The position numbers were made by a program, and so were the translations under genes. The notes under the pieces were generated by a model. It was not told the DNA's origin, made no database searches, and worked only from the letters and a program-made list of their open reading frames with translations. A stretch of 51,599 nucleotides of DNA from NCBI GenBank assembly GCA_025331435.1, contig JAIWNI010000148.1, positions 1-51,599 of the forward strand, read 5' to 3'. How positions within the stretch are numbered: the first letter of the stretch is position 1; each line of letters starts with the position of its first letter. The stretch is from Choanephora cucurbitarum. Its lineage: Eukaryota > Mucoromycota > Mucoromycetes > Mucorales > Choanephoraceae. Below, piece after piece: positions 35,291 to 46,359 of this stretch.

Positions 35291-38200
35291 ATGAAAAAAA
35301 TAATCAACCATTTAGTTGAAAATAAGATTTTATGGAAGAAGATACTCAAATGTGTTGTTGCCTATGAGATTGCTACCATTCTTATCCTTATCCCACAATT
35401 CAACAACAATGTAGGAATGGTGCCTTTCCTAGTTGTGTTGGGCACAATATTCTTCAATGCTAGTGGTGCAGCTGGCAATCAGGTGGTTGAAATGATTTTA
35501 AACATCTTGTTTATGATTCCCTCGGGTATCTGGTGCGCAATTGTCAAATACTTATGTACACTATACAACAGAAATATCCAAAGCGCTTCTCTTTACAGTA
35601 ATGGTGCTGGTGTTATCGCATCGCTTGGATTCCTTATCTCAATCTTCACGACTGCTTTTCTTCGACTAAAGTATCCCCGTTTGTTCATTCCTTCATTGCA
35701 AGCATTCGTGATTCCATTCTTTGGGCTGACAAAAGGCATTTATAGTGAGCAGTTTAACATCATGTCTATTGTAGGCATCATATATCCTACGCTTATGGGT
35801 GGGGCTATTGCTTTATTAGTCAACATCACTCTTTGGCCTGAAACAGCAGCTAAAATTTCAGAGTAAGGTTTGATTTCTGATTTTGTGCTACCTGTTAGTA
35901 ATCATTACAATATGCTTAATAACATTTTTTTCTCCCTCTTCTTCTTTTTTCTCTTTAGGGAGTCATTTGGTAGCGCATTAGCCTCAGTTTCGGCTGTGTT
36001 AGATTGTATAGATACACAAATACTTAAGGATGATGGTGCACCTTTTAGCGATTTATCGGCTTCTAAAAAATTACGTCAAACAATTCAAAAATTGGATGGT
36101 GACATTTCTAAAATGCAGAAGTCAAGAAAGGATGCCAAATACGAAATTGTCATTTCGCACTATTGTCCTCTGTGGTACAAATCACTTGCACATACATTGG
36201 ATGGGATGCTACAAAATCTCTATGGCCTTTCTCTTGCTGTCGAACGTGAAGCTCAGATTATGATAAGCCAAAAGTTAGGGGCACAACTGAATCAAAACCG
36301 TAAAACAAATGTGACCGACCCTCTATTGCGCGAGAAACGAGAATTTGCTTTTGAAAATGGGGATATGCTGATGCGACAAGGGTCAGGTTACATCCCTATG
36401 AGCACAGGTGAAGCGGATAACCGGAGCGAAAGCAATGCAACAGATACAATCGGCACTTTGGCTGGACTTGAGTATCGATTTATCTCTCAGCTAAACTCAT
36501 CTATCCAGCCTGAGATCAGACAGTTCGTCAATATAAGCGCATTTGCTATGAAATCTATTCGACAAAAACTTGAACAGCATCATGTCATTCATTCAAAGGT
36601 TCCCTGCGTAGTTGAAGAAAAACGAGATGAATGCAACCTTCACTCTGCGTTACTGAAATTAGATAATGCTAAAGTAATTTTACAAAAAGGATTTGAAGAA
36701 CATCATTCAGAGCCTAGAGAAGACCACTATCTGATCTTTACTGTTCTCTTCTCATTAACGCAATTTGGAAAAAAGCTGATTGAACTAGAAAGACAGGCAG
36801 ATCGACTAATCAAGAAACGAACAACCGGCCGTTTTCCAGCTATCTTCTTCCCTCGAGTCAATCTGAAGAAATGGTTAGGTCAAACAGATGAAAATCTCAG
36901 AATGGAAAACAGTGTCACAGGACATGTACTTTATGAGCAGCAACAAAATTTGCTACAGAGAGAAGAAACACGAAAGGCTGATCTCCAACGCGAGCTGAAT
37001 TCTAAAGGTCGCAACTCCGAGCACAGTGATACCCGCTCTTCCTCCTCGTCAACAGTAAACCAAAGTACAGACAACGATTACCGCTCCCATGAGCTCAGAA
37101 CAAGGGGAAGAATAGAAAACCGATTATCCTTTGAAAGCGATTGGGTTGACGAAGATGACGCGAAAACTGCACTTCAAAATCAACCTGGTCGTCATATATG
37201 GACCCGGTGGTTCTATGCTTTTAGTTCTTGGTGTAAAACAGATCCTTTCCGATATGCTGTCAAGTTTGCCGTTACCATGGAACTTTTAGCTCTGATGGCT
37301 TGGTTGCCCATTCCAGGTGTCAATGATATCTACAACAACAATCACGGTCAATGGGCATTATTGTCTGCCATGGTGGTCATCAACTTCACAGTAGGATCTA
37401 CTCTAACGCAATGTTTCTATCGCATAGTTGCCACTGTTGTAGGTGCTGTATGTGGCTATATATCTCTTTTGGCCTCGAATGGCAATAACAATCCGTATGT
37501 GTTGGCTGTAATGGTACTTATATTTCAAGTCCCTATGTGGTATATGCTATTAGGCACCAAATACCCACGTATTGGGTTTGTCTCCTTATTGACTTTAGCG
37601 GTGATTATATCGACAGGATACATGGATACCTACCAAGAGGGTTTGTTTGCCCCAGTCTGGAAGCGAACATTGACTGCTATTATTGCTATTATAGTTGTTA
37701 TATTGATTGATCATCTTCTATGGCCTGTTTGGGCACGGAATACTCTTCGGAAGCATCTCTCAACACTATTGATTGGAACAGGTATTCAGTATTCCAAAGT
37801 GGCTTCTTTGGTTTGTCAGGAAAATACAAGATCGTTCCGGTACCAATACACCCTAAAGGACGCAGAATTCAATTCAAAAGATTTAAAGAGACAATATCAA
37901 ATGGCCTGCCAAATGCTTACGTTAGCTGAGATGGAGCCGCGTATTACCAAAGCCTCATTTCCTATCGAAGTTTACAGGGAACTCTTGAATCACGAGAAGA
38001 ATGTGTTATATTGGATTGATCATCTACTAAAAACACAACAATTCATATCTGAGGAAGTCCGCAAAGTCATTATGAACCCGTTAAATTCATACAGAAAAGA
38101 ACTTGCTGCCGCTGTACATCTGTATCTATTCACACTGGCAGGGTCTTTGAGGACAAAGTCTTCGTTACCTGCTTCCTTGCCTTCAGCTGAGCTATCTCGT

Positions 38201-38488
38201 CAGATTTTGCAACGAAGACAGGCCCAAATGTGGCACGATAATTTCGAAGTGTTAGCTCACTTGGAAACTGATAACGACTCACGAGAAGACAAAGAAGGCA
38301 GTACTTTATCTCATGAAGATTTGGAGAAACAGCGACAAAAACGCGCTGCAGAAAATCAAATCTACTGGCAGACATATGCAGCAGGTACTGTTGAAGTAAT
38401 TACAGAGCAAGAGATAATGGGCCAACTGATTGCCAAATTGATGGGACAACACGTATTTAAAGCTGCTTGCAAGAATTGGATTGACTAA
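35291..38488 (+). CDS. Large FUSC/ArAE-type membrane transporter (Bre4-like)
   Basis: Exons 35291-35862 and 35959-38488 (96-nt intron) give 1033 aa. The N-terminal block (about residues 15-185) has six hydrophobic helices, as in the fungal 'ER transporter, 6TM N-terminal' domain. A long cytosolic region follows. A second six-helix FUSC block lies at about 622-790 (YAVKFAVTMELLALMAWLPI, GQWALLSAMVVINFTVGSTL, ending LIDHLLWPVWARNTLRKHLS). This is the two-block plan of aromatic acid exporter family members, and of fission yeast Bre4 (brefeldin A sensitivity). Substrate and membrane are unknown. A pyrimidine tract ending in CAG sits directly before the ATG, which resembles a 3' splice site; an upstream exon or leader intron cannot be excluded. 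Confidence 0.82.
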
Positions 38489-39164
38489 TGATGCAAACAT
38501 TTTATACCTTATCTTAATCTCCTTTTTGTATTTCTTATATATTAACATATTGATTCTAATAAACAAATAGACAATTTTATGGGTCTGCTTTATTTTGGCA
38601 AAATACAGCCCAACATTTTTCCTATTGTCAGTATAGATAACAGAATATACTGTATCAGCAAGAGAAAAAGTAGGGGCTTTCTTCTTTGTTTTTAGCCATA
38701 TGCTTACTTACCAAAGCGCTTATCAAGCCTGGTTCTTTCTTAATGTTTAGCTTATCGCATTGAGCTTAGTTATACCAACCAGCGTTTTTTTTTCTTTGGT
38801 TTCTATTTAAGAGTGGTTTAAAACACAATGCCTTGAATCTACTTCTTTTAGAGTTTTGCATGTGAAAAAAAATATTCAAAAGTAAGATATAGCAACATTC
38901 AACAGGTTGCTAATGGAGAACCGTTCTTGCATCCATAGGTATCCAAAAGAGAGACAAACAGCTATTTCAGGTATTTAAGTCAGAAAGGAGATTCGTTGTC
39001 TACTTTCTCGAAGCCAGAGAAAAATTAACTACAGCCTCCATGGTCCTTCCGAATTCCTTATATTTTTTTTTAGAGATAGATACTTCTTTTATCTCTTTCC
39101 TTTTCCTCTGTCTAGTCTCTCCTTTCTCTTTCTTTCTTTTTTCTTTCTTCCATAATCTATTCCA
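38489..39164. other. Intergenic, no gene seen
   Basis: AT-rich, ending in a long T/C tract (about 39080-39150), the leader of the next gene. Confidence 0.6.
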
Positions 39165-39892
39165 ATGTATCACCATTCCACCTTGAATAGTTACAACGAG
39201 CCCAATATCACATCTCTAGATCAACAAGACCTTTTTCCCACACATGAAGCTTTTGAAAATATAATGATGGACTATCTCAGCAGTCTAAGTCCCAAGAAAA
39301 GGGATAAGGCACTTATTGATCATGCTCGGTATCGACTCATTCAAACCATTCTTAAGCAACCAAGAGATACATCTGTTTCGAATGCGCAATTTCGATTTTG
39401 GGTGAAAAAAATGTTTGAACTTCAGTCTTACCGCACATTTGAGTTGGTATGTCATGATAACAAACCAGTAGCAATACGAGAGCAGATCTACTTTATTCTT
39501 GTACAAGCACACCGAGAAGCGCATCATGGAGGAAGAGACAAAACATCTGCTATTGTAAGTTCTATTCCCTTCCTTTATATTTTTGCTGAACATCTGTGTT
39601 GACATATGGTTAGGTAAAAAGCCAATTTTCTTGGATTCCTAAAGAATTAGTAGCTCGCTTTGTGAAAAATTGTCCTACATGTATTGATAGAAGGATCAGC
39701 AACTCTACTTATCGAGATTATAGCAGTGCAATGTTTCTGAGTCCCTTATTACCAACACAACACAACTTGGCATCTGACCTTGCGCTCTCATCGTTTTCAA
39801 CCTCTTATCCTGCTAATTATGTGGCATGTTCAACGCAGCCCTCTTATTATACTTTATTGACTGAACAACAAAAAGACGATCTAGACTTTTAG
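39165..39892 (+). CDS. Protein with HHCC integrase-type zinc-binding domain (domesticated)
   Basis: Exons 39165-39554 and 39614-39892 (59-nt intron) give 222 aa. The centre carries a complete HHCC zinc finger of the retroviral/LTR-integrase type: His116-x3-His120-x29-Cys150-x2-Cys153. Exon 1 contributes both His and exon 2 both Cys. No integrase catalytic core (D,D35E), reverse transcriptase or LTR is present. The intron, the N-terminal helical domain (ALIDHARYRLIQTIL, FRFWVKKMFEL) and the separate C-terminal Ser/Tyr-rich tail show a host gene rather than a broken element. A nuclear or chromatin role is a guess. It is convergent with the WOPR gene, with only 38 nt between stop codons. Confidence 0.75.
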
Positions 39893-39930
39893 AATCGATG
39901 TTTATTTCTTTCTTTTTTTCGGGGAATTTA

Positions 39931-40909
39931 CTACATTTGCCACTCAAATTCATTCCAACCCAGCAAGGGATCTACCATAAATGCATTGGCGGCCACCAGA
40001 TCAGTTGACCGCTGAGGAATGATAGAAGCATGATTGATAGCATGAAAAGAATGAGATGAGAATAAATGTTGATGTGGGTTCTGACTGTGTTGATAATCGT
40101 CCACTTGCATTAAAGGATAATAACTCATAGAAGAAGGCATTACGTTGTATTCAGGAACAGTTTGGTTTTGTGAAACAGGTTGTAGAATCTGGTTACTGTT
40201 GCTGCTGTTACTGCTAATACTACTGCTATTACTAATACTGATGTTTTGTGTATTGTTGTGATAAGAAATACAATAAGAGAAAAGTATATGATTTTTGTAT
40301 CCTAGTTTACCTGGACTTAAGTTTATCTGTCTTAGAGGCTCTGAAATTTTGTCTCAGGTGCAAACCTGATGATAATTCAAGTGATGCTAAATCCATTTGA
40401 CTTGAGGGAGTTTTGAGTCTTTTACATAGTACATCTTCTTTAGTGTAGTAGCATATCAAATGTTGCTGCACACCATCAACCATTAAAGATATTGATTTCT
40501 TGATAAGACCGTGTTGCTTGAATCGTGTTTGCGTCTTTGCTAATGAACCTAACATAGCTTTTTCTTGCTGTTGTTTCAGCAGTTCAGGCGCTATTATGTA
40601 TTTGTGACGATTTTGCCTTCGCTCCAAAGAAGATGATACCCATTCTGTCTTATTTTGGAGCTCTCGATAGATCAGAAAATGACCTAGTATACGAGAAGGA
40701 CTCCAAACAAGCCCATCTGTCCACCGCTTAATGCGACTTTCTTGTTCATCAAAGCAAAATATAGCTCCACTTTGAATCAAGTGTCTTTCGTTGTCTTTTA
40801 GTCGACGGGTCACACGAGGTAGAACACCTCTTTTGCATGCCTCAAATATCAATAATGCATCTTTAGTTGTTTCAATATATCCTTCGAAAGTCACTTTTAT
40901 CGTCATCAT
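39931..40909 (-). CDS. WOPR-domain transcriptional regulator (Gti1/Pac2 family)
   Basis: Minus-strand exons 40909-40311 and 40237-39931 (73-nt intron) give 301 aa. WOPR proteins (Wor1, Ryp1, Gti1, Pac2) are fungal master regulators of morphology and nutrient or mating responses. WOPRa spans about residues 5-85: FEGYIETTKDALLIFEACKR and the basic VTRRLKDNERHLI, with RIKRWTDGLVWSPSRILG. WOPRb lies at about 130-195: KQHGLIKKSISLMVDG, then HLICYYTKEDVLCKRLKTPS. A Ser/Asn-rich tail with Tyr and His follows in exon 2. The exon 2 acceptor lies in a run of CAG/TAG words; 40238 is the first that keeps frame, and other in-frame AGs would drop a few Ser residues. The start uses the first ATG of a pair. 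Confidence 0.9.
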
Positions 40910-41478
40910 AATCAGTAAGAAAAAAAACAAAAGGAGAAGAGTAGGACGAAAGAATCAAAGTGTGTTTTTTTTCGTTTTTTAATTTTCAAAACTCCACTCA
41001 TTTATTTGGGACATTTGCGTTGAGTTAGATTGCACAAAGAGAAAAAGGAGTTAGGTAGCCCAGCTATCAAAAAAAAAAGCTTAGCAGTTCGAATAAAATG
41101 ATTCTAGACATAAACTCAATACATAGCTTGAGCATGAACATTTGACTACTCGATACTAAGAGCGCTAAAAACTTACAAATTGCAATCTAAAGAGCATAGC
41201 TCTTCTAGCTTATATACAGCTTTGAAATTAATTGCAGGTTAAAGCTACTCAAACCGTTTTGAATTTGAGAGCCATTGACAGCAATTGAAGCAACAAGAAC
41301 TTGGCGACTGATAGCCTTTAGGTACCTATCTTTGTAACAGAGTCTTTTTTTTTCTAATTTTATCACATGGAAATCCGCTTACAGGCATTAAATTTAATCG
41401 GCCTATTAGAAACAACCTTTAAAAAGGGCCGTGTGTACAGCTTTTGTTTTAATTTTTTCTGCTTTCTTACTATCTAAC
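40910..41478. other. Divergent intergenic region between WOPR and FAD synthetase genes
   Basis: Shared upstream region of both genes. T-rich tracts on each side, no gene seen. Confidence 0.6.
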
Positions 41479-42446
41479 ATGACCCCAGCTGCTTCTAGTT
41501 TAGTTGCTGAATCACTTAATCATGGATGTACGTCTGCACCAGTTGATCCAGCTTTTGAGACAACTAGTCATTACGACTTTTGTCATATAGCAGACACTGT
41601 TTACAAGTTAGCTAACCATGACAATGAACTTGGACGCAGTGTGAAAACAGCACTCGAAGTCATTGAGCAAGCTTATCATGATTATGGGTAAGAAGCAAGA
41701 GCAGTAACGATATTGTCATAACGCCAAGCAGCTTACAATTTCATGGTGCAGGTTTGAAGCAATAGCACTTTCTTTTAATGGAGGCAAAGATTGTACTGTG
41801 CTTTTACATTTAGTAGCTGCTGTTTTAGGACGATTAGGGCATGATCATCAATTACTACGCACTGTATTTGTGACCTATCCTAACCCCTTTCCTCATGTGG
41901 ATGCGTTTGTTAAAGTATCCATTCAACGGTATGGCTTAGACTGCGTTTATATTCCTGGACCAATGAAACAAGCATTACAGCATTATATAGACATGCACAC
42001 GCATCCTACACAGGCTATTTTTGTAGGTATCCGACGTACAGATCCTTATGCGGGTAAGGCAATTGCATAAAGTGTGAAGCGTGTTGATCTTAATGAGGCT
42101 GTCTTAGGTAACCTATCGCATTTCAATAAAACAGACCAAGATTGGCCACAATTTATGCGTGTTCAACCTATTATTGACTGGAGTTATAAAGAAATTTGGG
42201 ACTTTTTACTACAGTTAGGCATTCCTTATTGCTCATTATACGATAAAGGGTAAAGTAGACAAGGAAAATGTGTTTAGAGAGAGAGACTTATTTTTATGCA
42301 GTTATACTTCTCTAGGCAGCATGGAAAACACATACCCCAATCCTGAGCTCAAGGATGAAAGCCAGCCCTGTGGTTACCAACATGCTAGTAAATTAATAGA
42401 CGAAACACATGAAAGAGATGGTCGAATTGGATCATCCAAGAAATAG
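41479..42446 (+). CDS. FAD1: FAD synthetase (FMN adenylyltransferase)
   Basis: Exons 41479-41687, 41752-42053, 42108-42249 and 42302-42446 give 265 aa. It adenylates FMN with ATP to make FAD. The PAPS-reductase-like fold shows the N-type pyrophosphatase loop ALSFNGGKDCTVLLHL (77-83 is SFNGGKD). VGIRRTDPYAG (161-171) is the flavin-site signature of Fad1. [32 protein letters not shown] covers the C-terminal substrate motif and is split by intron 3. The protein is somewhat shorter than yeast Fad1 (306 aa), mainly at the ends. The start is the first in-frame ATG. Probably cytosolic. Confidence 0.92.
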
Positions 42447-43311
42447 ATGTTATGTATGGTGAATAAACAGCTTAGTTTTTCAGAGGTCAAAGATTACGAA
42501 GGGTGGATTATCATATAATGGATGATCATGTTTGCGGCTATACATAACGCAAACATCAATGAAGTGGAATTTATACACCTATAATGGGTCTGGAGAGATA
42601 GCAATGAACTAAACAGGAGGGGTACTCATAAACAGTTGACGTATCACTTTTTAATTTTATTCAGAATCAATGCAGGATTCACTATATTAAGCCACAGAAG
42701 GAAAAAAAAGATCTGTTCATCTCTTGATTATTGAATTGTTCTGTAGTCAGGCAAAGTAGCAAACGGAATCAGTTGCTCGAATGCTTTTGGATCTAAACAA
42801 TAACAGTTTGTCAATAGATAAATTCCCAAATTTATCGTATAATGGATGTACTACTTGGTATCGTACTGAGAGGACTAGAGGCATTATCTTGAACCGCTAA
42901 AACCAGAAGTCTGTTCATTAAAGCACTTGTTTCTCGCTGAGGTTAAGAAATACAGGTGAAAACAGAAGTCGCATATTAATCCCTTTCAATCTCAACTATA
43001 ATCGTATTACAAGATCATACAAAGACAAAGCAGGTTTCGGAATGCTCACTCATAAATTTAGTTCTTTTCGAACGCCTTAATAGATAGTCACTGTAAACAC
43101 CCCATTATATGCTTGCGTTTGCCCCTTCTTTGGTATTTCAATATGCTATATCGATCGACGCATTTACCTACTGTTGCGACAATGCTTTCTAGCTATCCAA
43201 ACTGTATTTGCGAAAGGATTTCCAAAAATAGAAATCAAGGTCACATTTTTCTATGTGGCATTTGAATGCCTCACATACAGAATCTCCAAACTCGACCTTT
43301 AAACAAGTGCG
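42447..43311. other. Intergenic, no gene seen
   Basis: 865 nt of AT-rich DNA; no supported open frame on either strand. Confidence 0.55.
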
Positions 43312-44914
43312 ATGCAGTCAACATTAGTGCAGCATCGACACCTCATCTTAACAACTTTATTTCTTACATGTATTTTAACTAGCTTCTATTTGTTTTACAC
43401 ACCATCACAAACAACTGTCCATCATACCGTTCAAAAGAAACCACCACAACCAGCTACACTTTGCGATCAAGTAGATGCAGCATGGCTGTAAGTTTGAAAA
43501 TATTACACTCCTTTTCTACCTTCTAAAGCTTGTGCTTTTTTCTAGGGCATCAGATAGAATTTATTGGGATGGTTGGCAAGATAAAGCCATGTTTATGAAA
43601 AGAGATGGTACACTAACAAAAGGCAACGTCTACATTGAGCAAGACCAAGATGTATGCATCGTTGTTTTGGTAAGTAACCTATTTTCTATGCACATACTAT
43701 AACTGACACGATATTAACAGCTTGGACCTACGCCTGCCAAAGCGTCAATTAAAGATGAACAAAATGATCATATTGGACCAAGAGACAGTATTGTCATGTT
43801 TGCTAATGGCCAATATACCAAAAAGACTATCCAACTTAATCAGCATACAGAACAGTCTAATGTATACATGGCTGCTGTTCATTTTGGTCAGCCTGATACA
43901 TACGAGCTAAATGCCTCTACGGAATATCGACACTTCTTTTGGGAAACACCAATCTTGCATGCCTATCATCCTTTTCAATTTCAATCTCAGAACAAATTGA
44001 TCGTTCAGCCATCTGAAAGAGCAGCAAAAAAGATATGTAACGCAACGTCACTAGAAGGCACTTGGGTAGATCAAGCCAGACTAGCCGAATACGATCCTTA
44101 CATGCTACATCAAATGTATGAAAATACAGAGATCCAACATAGCGTGGTGAACAAAGTGTTTGTGCCAGATACCTGCCAATTAAATTATGTCAGTATAGGC
44201 AAAGTAGCTGAATGTCTAGGCCGACAGACGGTACATGTCTGGGCAGATCAACATATTAAACGTAATTTAAAAGCATTGGATCAACCTGAGTGGTGCGACT
44301 TGGAAGCAATTGCTGAATTGGACGATCCAGAGGCCAGAAAGGCAGCTTTTCGTTGCAATTGTAATGAAATAGGAGAAGATCCGATCTGGTGGAAGGATTC
44401 AGCTCAGCCTTTAATATTAGACAATTCATTGAACGTACATGCTCGCTTCTATGTGAACTCGTTGCAAGGCGCCCTTGTATCTGAAAGAGACCGCTTTATT
44501 CAGCAGATGGAAATGACCAACCATACGGATCAAGCTGATTGGGTGATTGTGGGCATTGGCAATGACGATATTGAAGCATTACAAGTGACTCCAAAACAGT
44601 TCGAGGCTCATCTGATACGATTTTTTGAGCAACTCAGAAAGATTTACCCTCATCAACGTGTAATCGTACGTACGCCTCAATACTTTTGTTGTGGTACGCG
44701 CGAAGGGAGTTCGTGGAACACAGGCCGTAGTCTGGCTATGACAGTGGCAATGCGACAGGTCGTACAAAATCAGCCTAATATGGTATTATGGGATGTTCAT
44801 CAATTAGGAACAGATGAGACGAGCTGCTTTTTGACCCAAGGTAGCACTTACTCCAAGCGACATGTCGTTAATACGGAAAATCAGTTTCTATGGCGCCTTC
44901 TTTGCTTGGCATAG
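43312..44914 (+). CDS. Type II membrane protein of PC-esterase/SGNH-like type
   Basis: Exons 43312-43487, 43546-43669 and 43721-44914 give 497 aa. The first exon is invisible without splicing but supplies the start and a signal anchor (about residues 11-31), so the body faces the Golgi lumen. The C-terminal half follows the GDSL/SGNH-like acyl-esterase plan of PC-esterases (Cas1p/TBL/NXPE relatives). It has LGRQTVHVWADQHIKRNLKA at the nucleophile block, ADWVIVGIGNDDIEAL, and MVLWDVHQLGTDETSCF with the Asp-x-His block. The usual Gly-Asp-Ser nucleophile is replaced by Ala-Asp-Gln. It may therefore be catalytically inactive, or use another residue. Substrate unknown; a role in O-acetylation of surface glycans is only by family analogy. 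Confidence 0.68.
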
Positions 44915-45163
44915 ATAATAAACATGTGTATTTACTTGATTTAGTTTCATATTAAGGAGCATCCTTTTCTCTTTTTTCCAATTTATTTTTGGCTCTCTTT
45001 CTTTTTTTTCTCTCTCTCTGTTGCTTTTCTCCTTTAAATCATAAAATATGTGTGTCCAGCTGATAAAGATTATAAACTATGGCACTCCTCTTCGTCTTTT
45101 CTTTCTCTTTTTTCTCCTTTCTATCTACATCTTCTTCTCATTTTAATCCTTAAATAAACATAA

Positions 45164-45375
45164 ATGAAACTCTATAGCTTAACTTTGATGTTTGCTTTTC
45201 TTTGCACTACGTTGGCTTTTCCAAGTCAACCTACAAACACAGTTTCAAATCAACATGAACATCAAAATCTCGATAAGCGCATGTGTAAGTAAGAGTAGTT
45301 GGCCAATGATACATGGTTTCTAAAGCTCTTTCTTTAATAGACAGATGTCCTTTTGTAACTTGTAATTCTATTTAA
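45164..45375 (+). CDS. Small secreted peptide precursor with Kex2-type site
   Basis: Exons 45164-45284 and 45341-45375 (56-nt intron, GTAAGT donor, AATAG acceptor) give 51 aa. Residues 1-18 form a clear signal peptide (hydrophobic core, cleavage expected after Leu-Ala). A hydrophilic pro-segment follows and ends in Leu-Asp-Lys-Arg (36-39), a classical Kex2 cleavage site. The released tail would be MYRCPFVTCNSI, with two Cys that could close a small ring. Without splicing the frame ends after Met-Cys-Lys. A TATA-like ATTATAAAC (about 45069-45077) and a long C/T-rich leader precede the ATG, as for well-expressed genes. There is no CaaX box, so it is not an a-factor-type pheromone. Function unknown. 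Confidence 0.6.
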
Positions 45376-45819
45376 ATCACAAGAGAGAAGCCTCCTGAAT
45401 AGTAGCTAAAGAATAGGGAAGAAATAACAGTTTATTACGCTCCTAAACTATCGCTTGTGCTTAAAGAGACCAATGTAGTATTACAAGCATAACAAGATTG
45501 AAGAATGTACTGTAAATCACAATAAAATCCACATCCTTTATTTCTATATATCCATTCAGTTTCCTCATATCATGATAAAAAAAAACCAACTAAGTTGAAT
45601 GCATGTATGAGGTAGGAACGCTGTTAAAACAAAGGGAAAATTAAACTTTACATCTTACTCTATGTTGATACAAATGCTGAGCCAGAGAGTCATTCTCTAA
45701 AAAAAAAAGAAGAAGTTTGTAGCTTAAAGAGCTTGTTTTTTCTTACTTTAGTCTTCTTTCCCTCTCTTTTTTTTTGTTTCTAACTATTGATTTAGTTTCA
45801 AACTAACAAGCAGATAATC
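45376..45819. other. Spacer between secreted-peptide genes
   Basis: 3' region of the first peptide gene and a T/C-rich leader (45730-45780) for the next. No gene seen. Confidence 0.6.
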
Positions 45820-46221
45820 ATGCAGCTGTGTTTGCTTCTACTCTTGTTTATTTCTTTACTCGTTTATCAAGTGACTGCACTCCCTATATGTAAGCGAAGT
45901 CAAAAACTGTGTCGTGCCGGTGATTTAGCACGAAAACGTAGTCTCCCAGAGGACAATGGTACTAATCCAACTTCAGAAACACAACAAGCAAAATCAGAAA
46001 ATGACCAAAGCGAATCAGTTATGGCGACAGGCACAGTTTCTGTCAAACCTGACTGGGAATCAAATCAAAATGTTCATGCACTAGTCAGTTCAACTCTAAC
46101 TGAAGACACACTTGTTTCTTGTGACGAAGACGTTGAGGAAGAAGAGTTTCGTGATTCTGAACAAGATCCGGATGATAATGAACCACTTCGTTCGGAAAAA
46201 GGAGTTAAACCTGAAGAATAA
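45820..46221 (+). CDS. Small secreted acidic protein with dibasic sites
   Basis: Single exon, 133 aa, family not recognised. Residues 1-20 are a strong signal peptide (Leu-rich core, cleavage expected after Val-Thr-Ala). Lys25-Arg26 and Arg38-Lys39-Arg40 bracket a short basic segment with one Cys (SQKLCRAGDLA), which Kex2 could release. The remaining ~93 residues are Ser/Thr/Asn-rich and then strongly acidic (DEDVEEEEFRDSEQDPDDNE), likely disordered. There is one possible N-glycosylation site (Asn-Gly-Thr, 46-48). It lies between two other small secreted-protein genes on the same strand. Confidence 0.65.
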   Translation: MQLCLLLLLFISLLVYQVTALPICKRSQKLCRAGDLARKRSLPEDNGTNPTSETQQAKSENDQSESVMATGTVSVKPDWESNQNVHALVSSTLTEDTLVSCDEDVEEEEFRDSEQDPDDNEPLRSEKGVKPEE

Positions 46222-46294
46222 ACAACTATTACTACTCTCTAGCATGTTAGAAAAAAAATAGGAGCATGACACTCCATCCCACTTTTTTTTTAAT

Positions 46295-46304
46295 AAGATA
46301 TAAA
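46295..46304 (+). promoter_or_regulatory. TATA box upstream of small secreted gene
   Basis: GATATAAAAG lies about 60 nt before the ATG at 46360 and is followed by a T/C-rich leader. Confidence 0.5.
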
Positions 46305-46359
46305 AGATGTTGTATTGCTGCTATTGTTGTCAGTTATTTTCTTTCTTTTTTCTTTAATT

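Noticed and set aside
38808..38822. TTTAAGAGTGG resembling the MITE core word, also near 49620
   Set aside because: Only about ten bases match, with no inverted repeats or TA-bounded ends; chance in AT-rich DNA.
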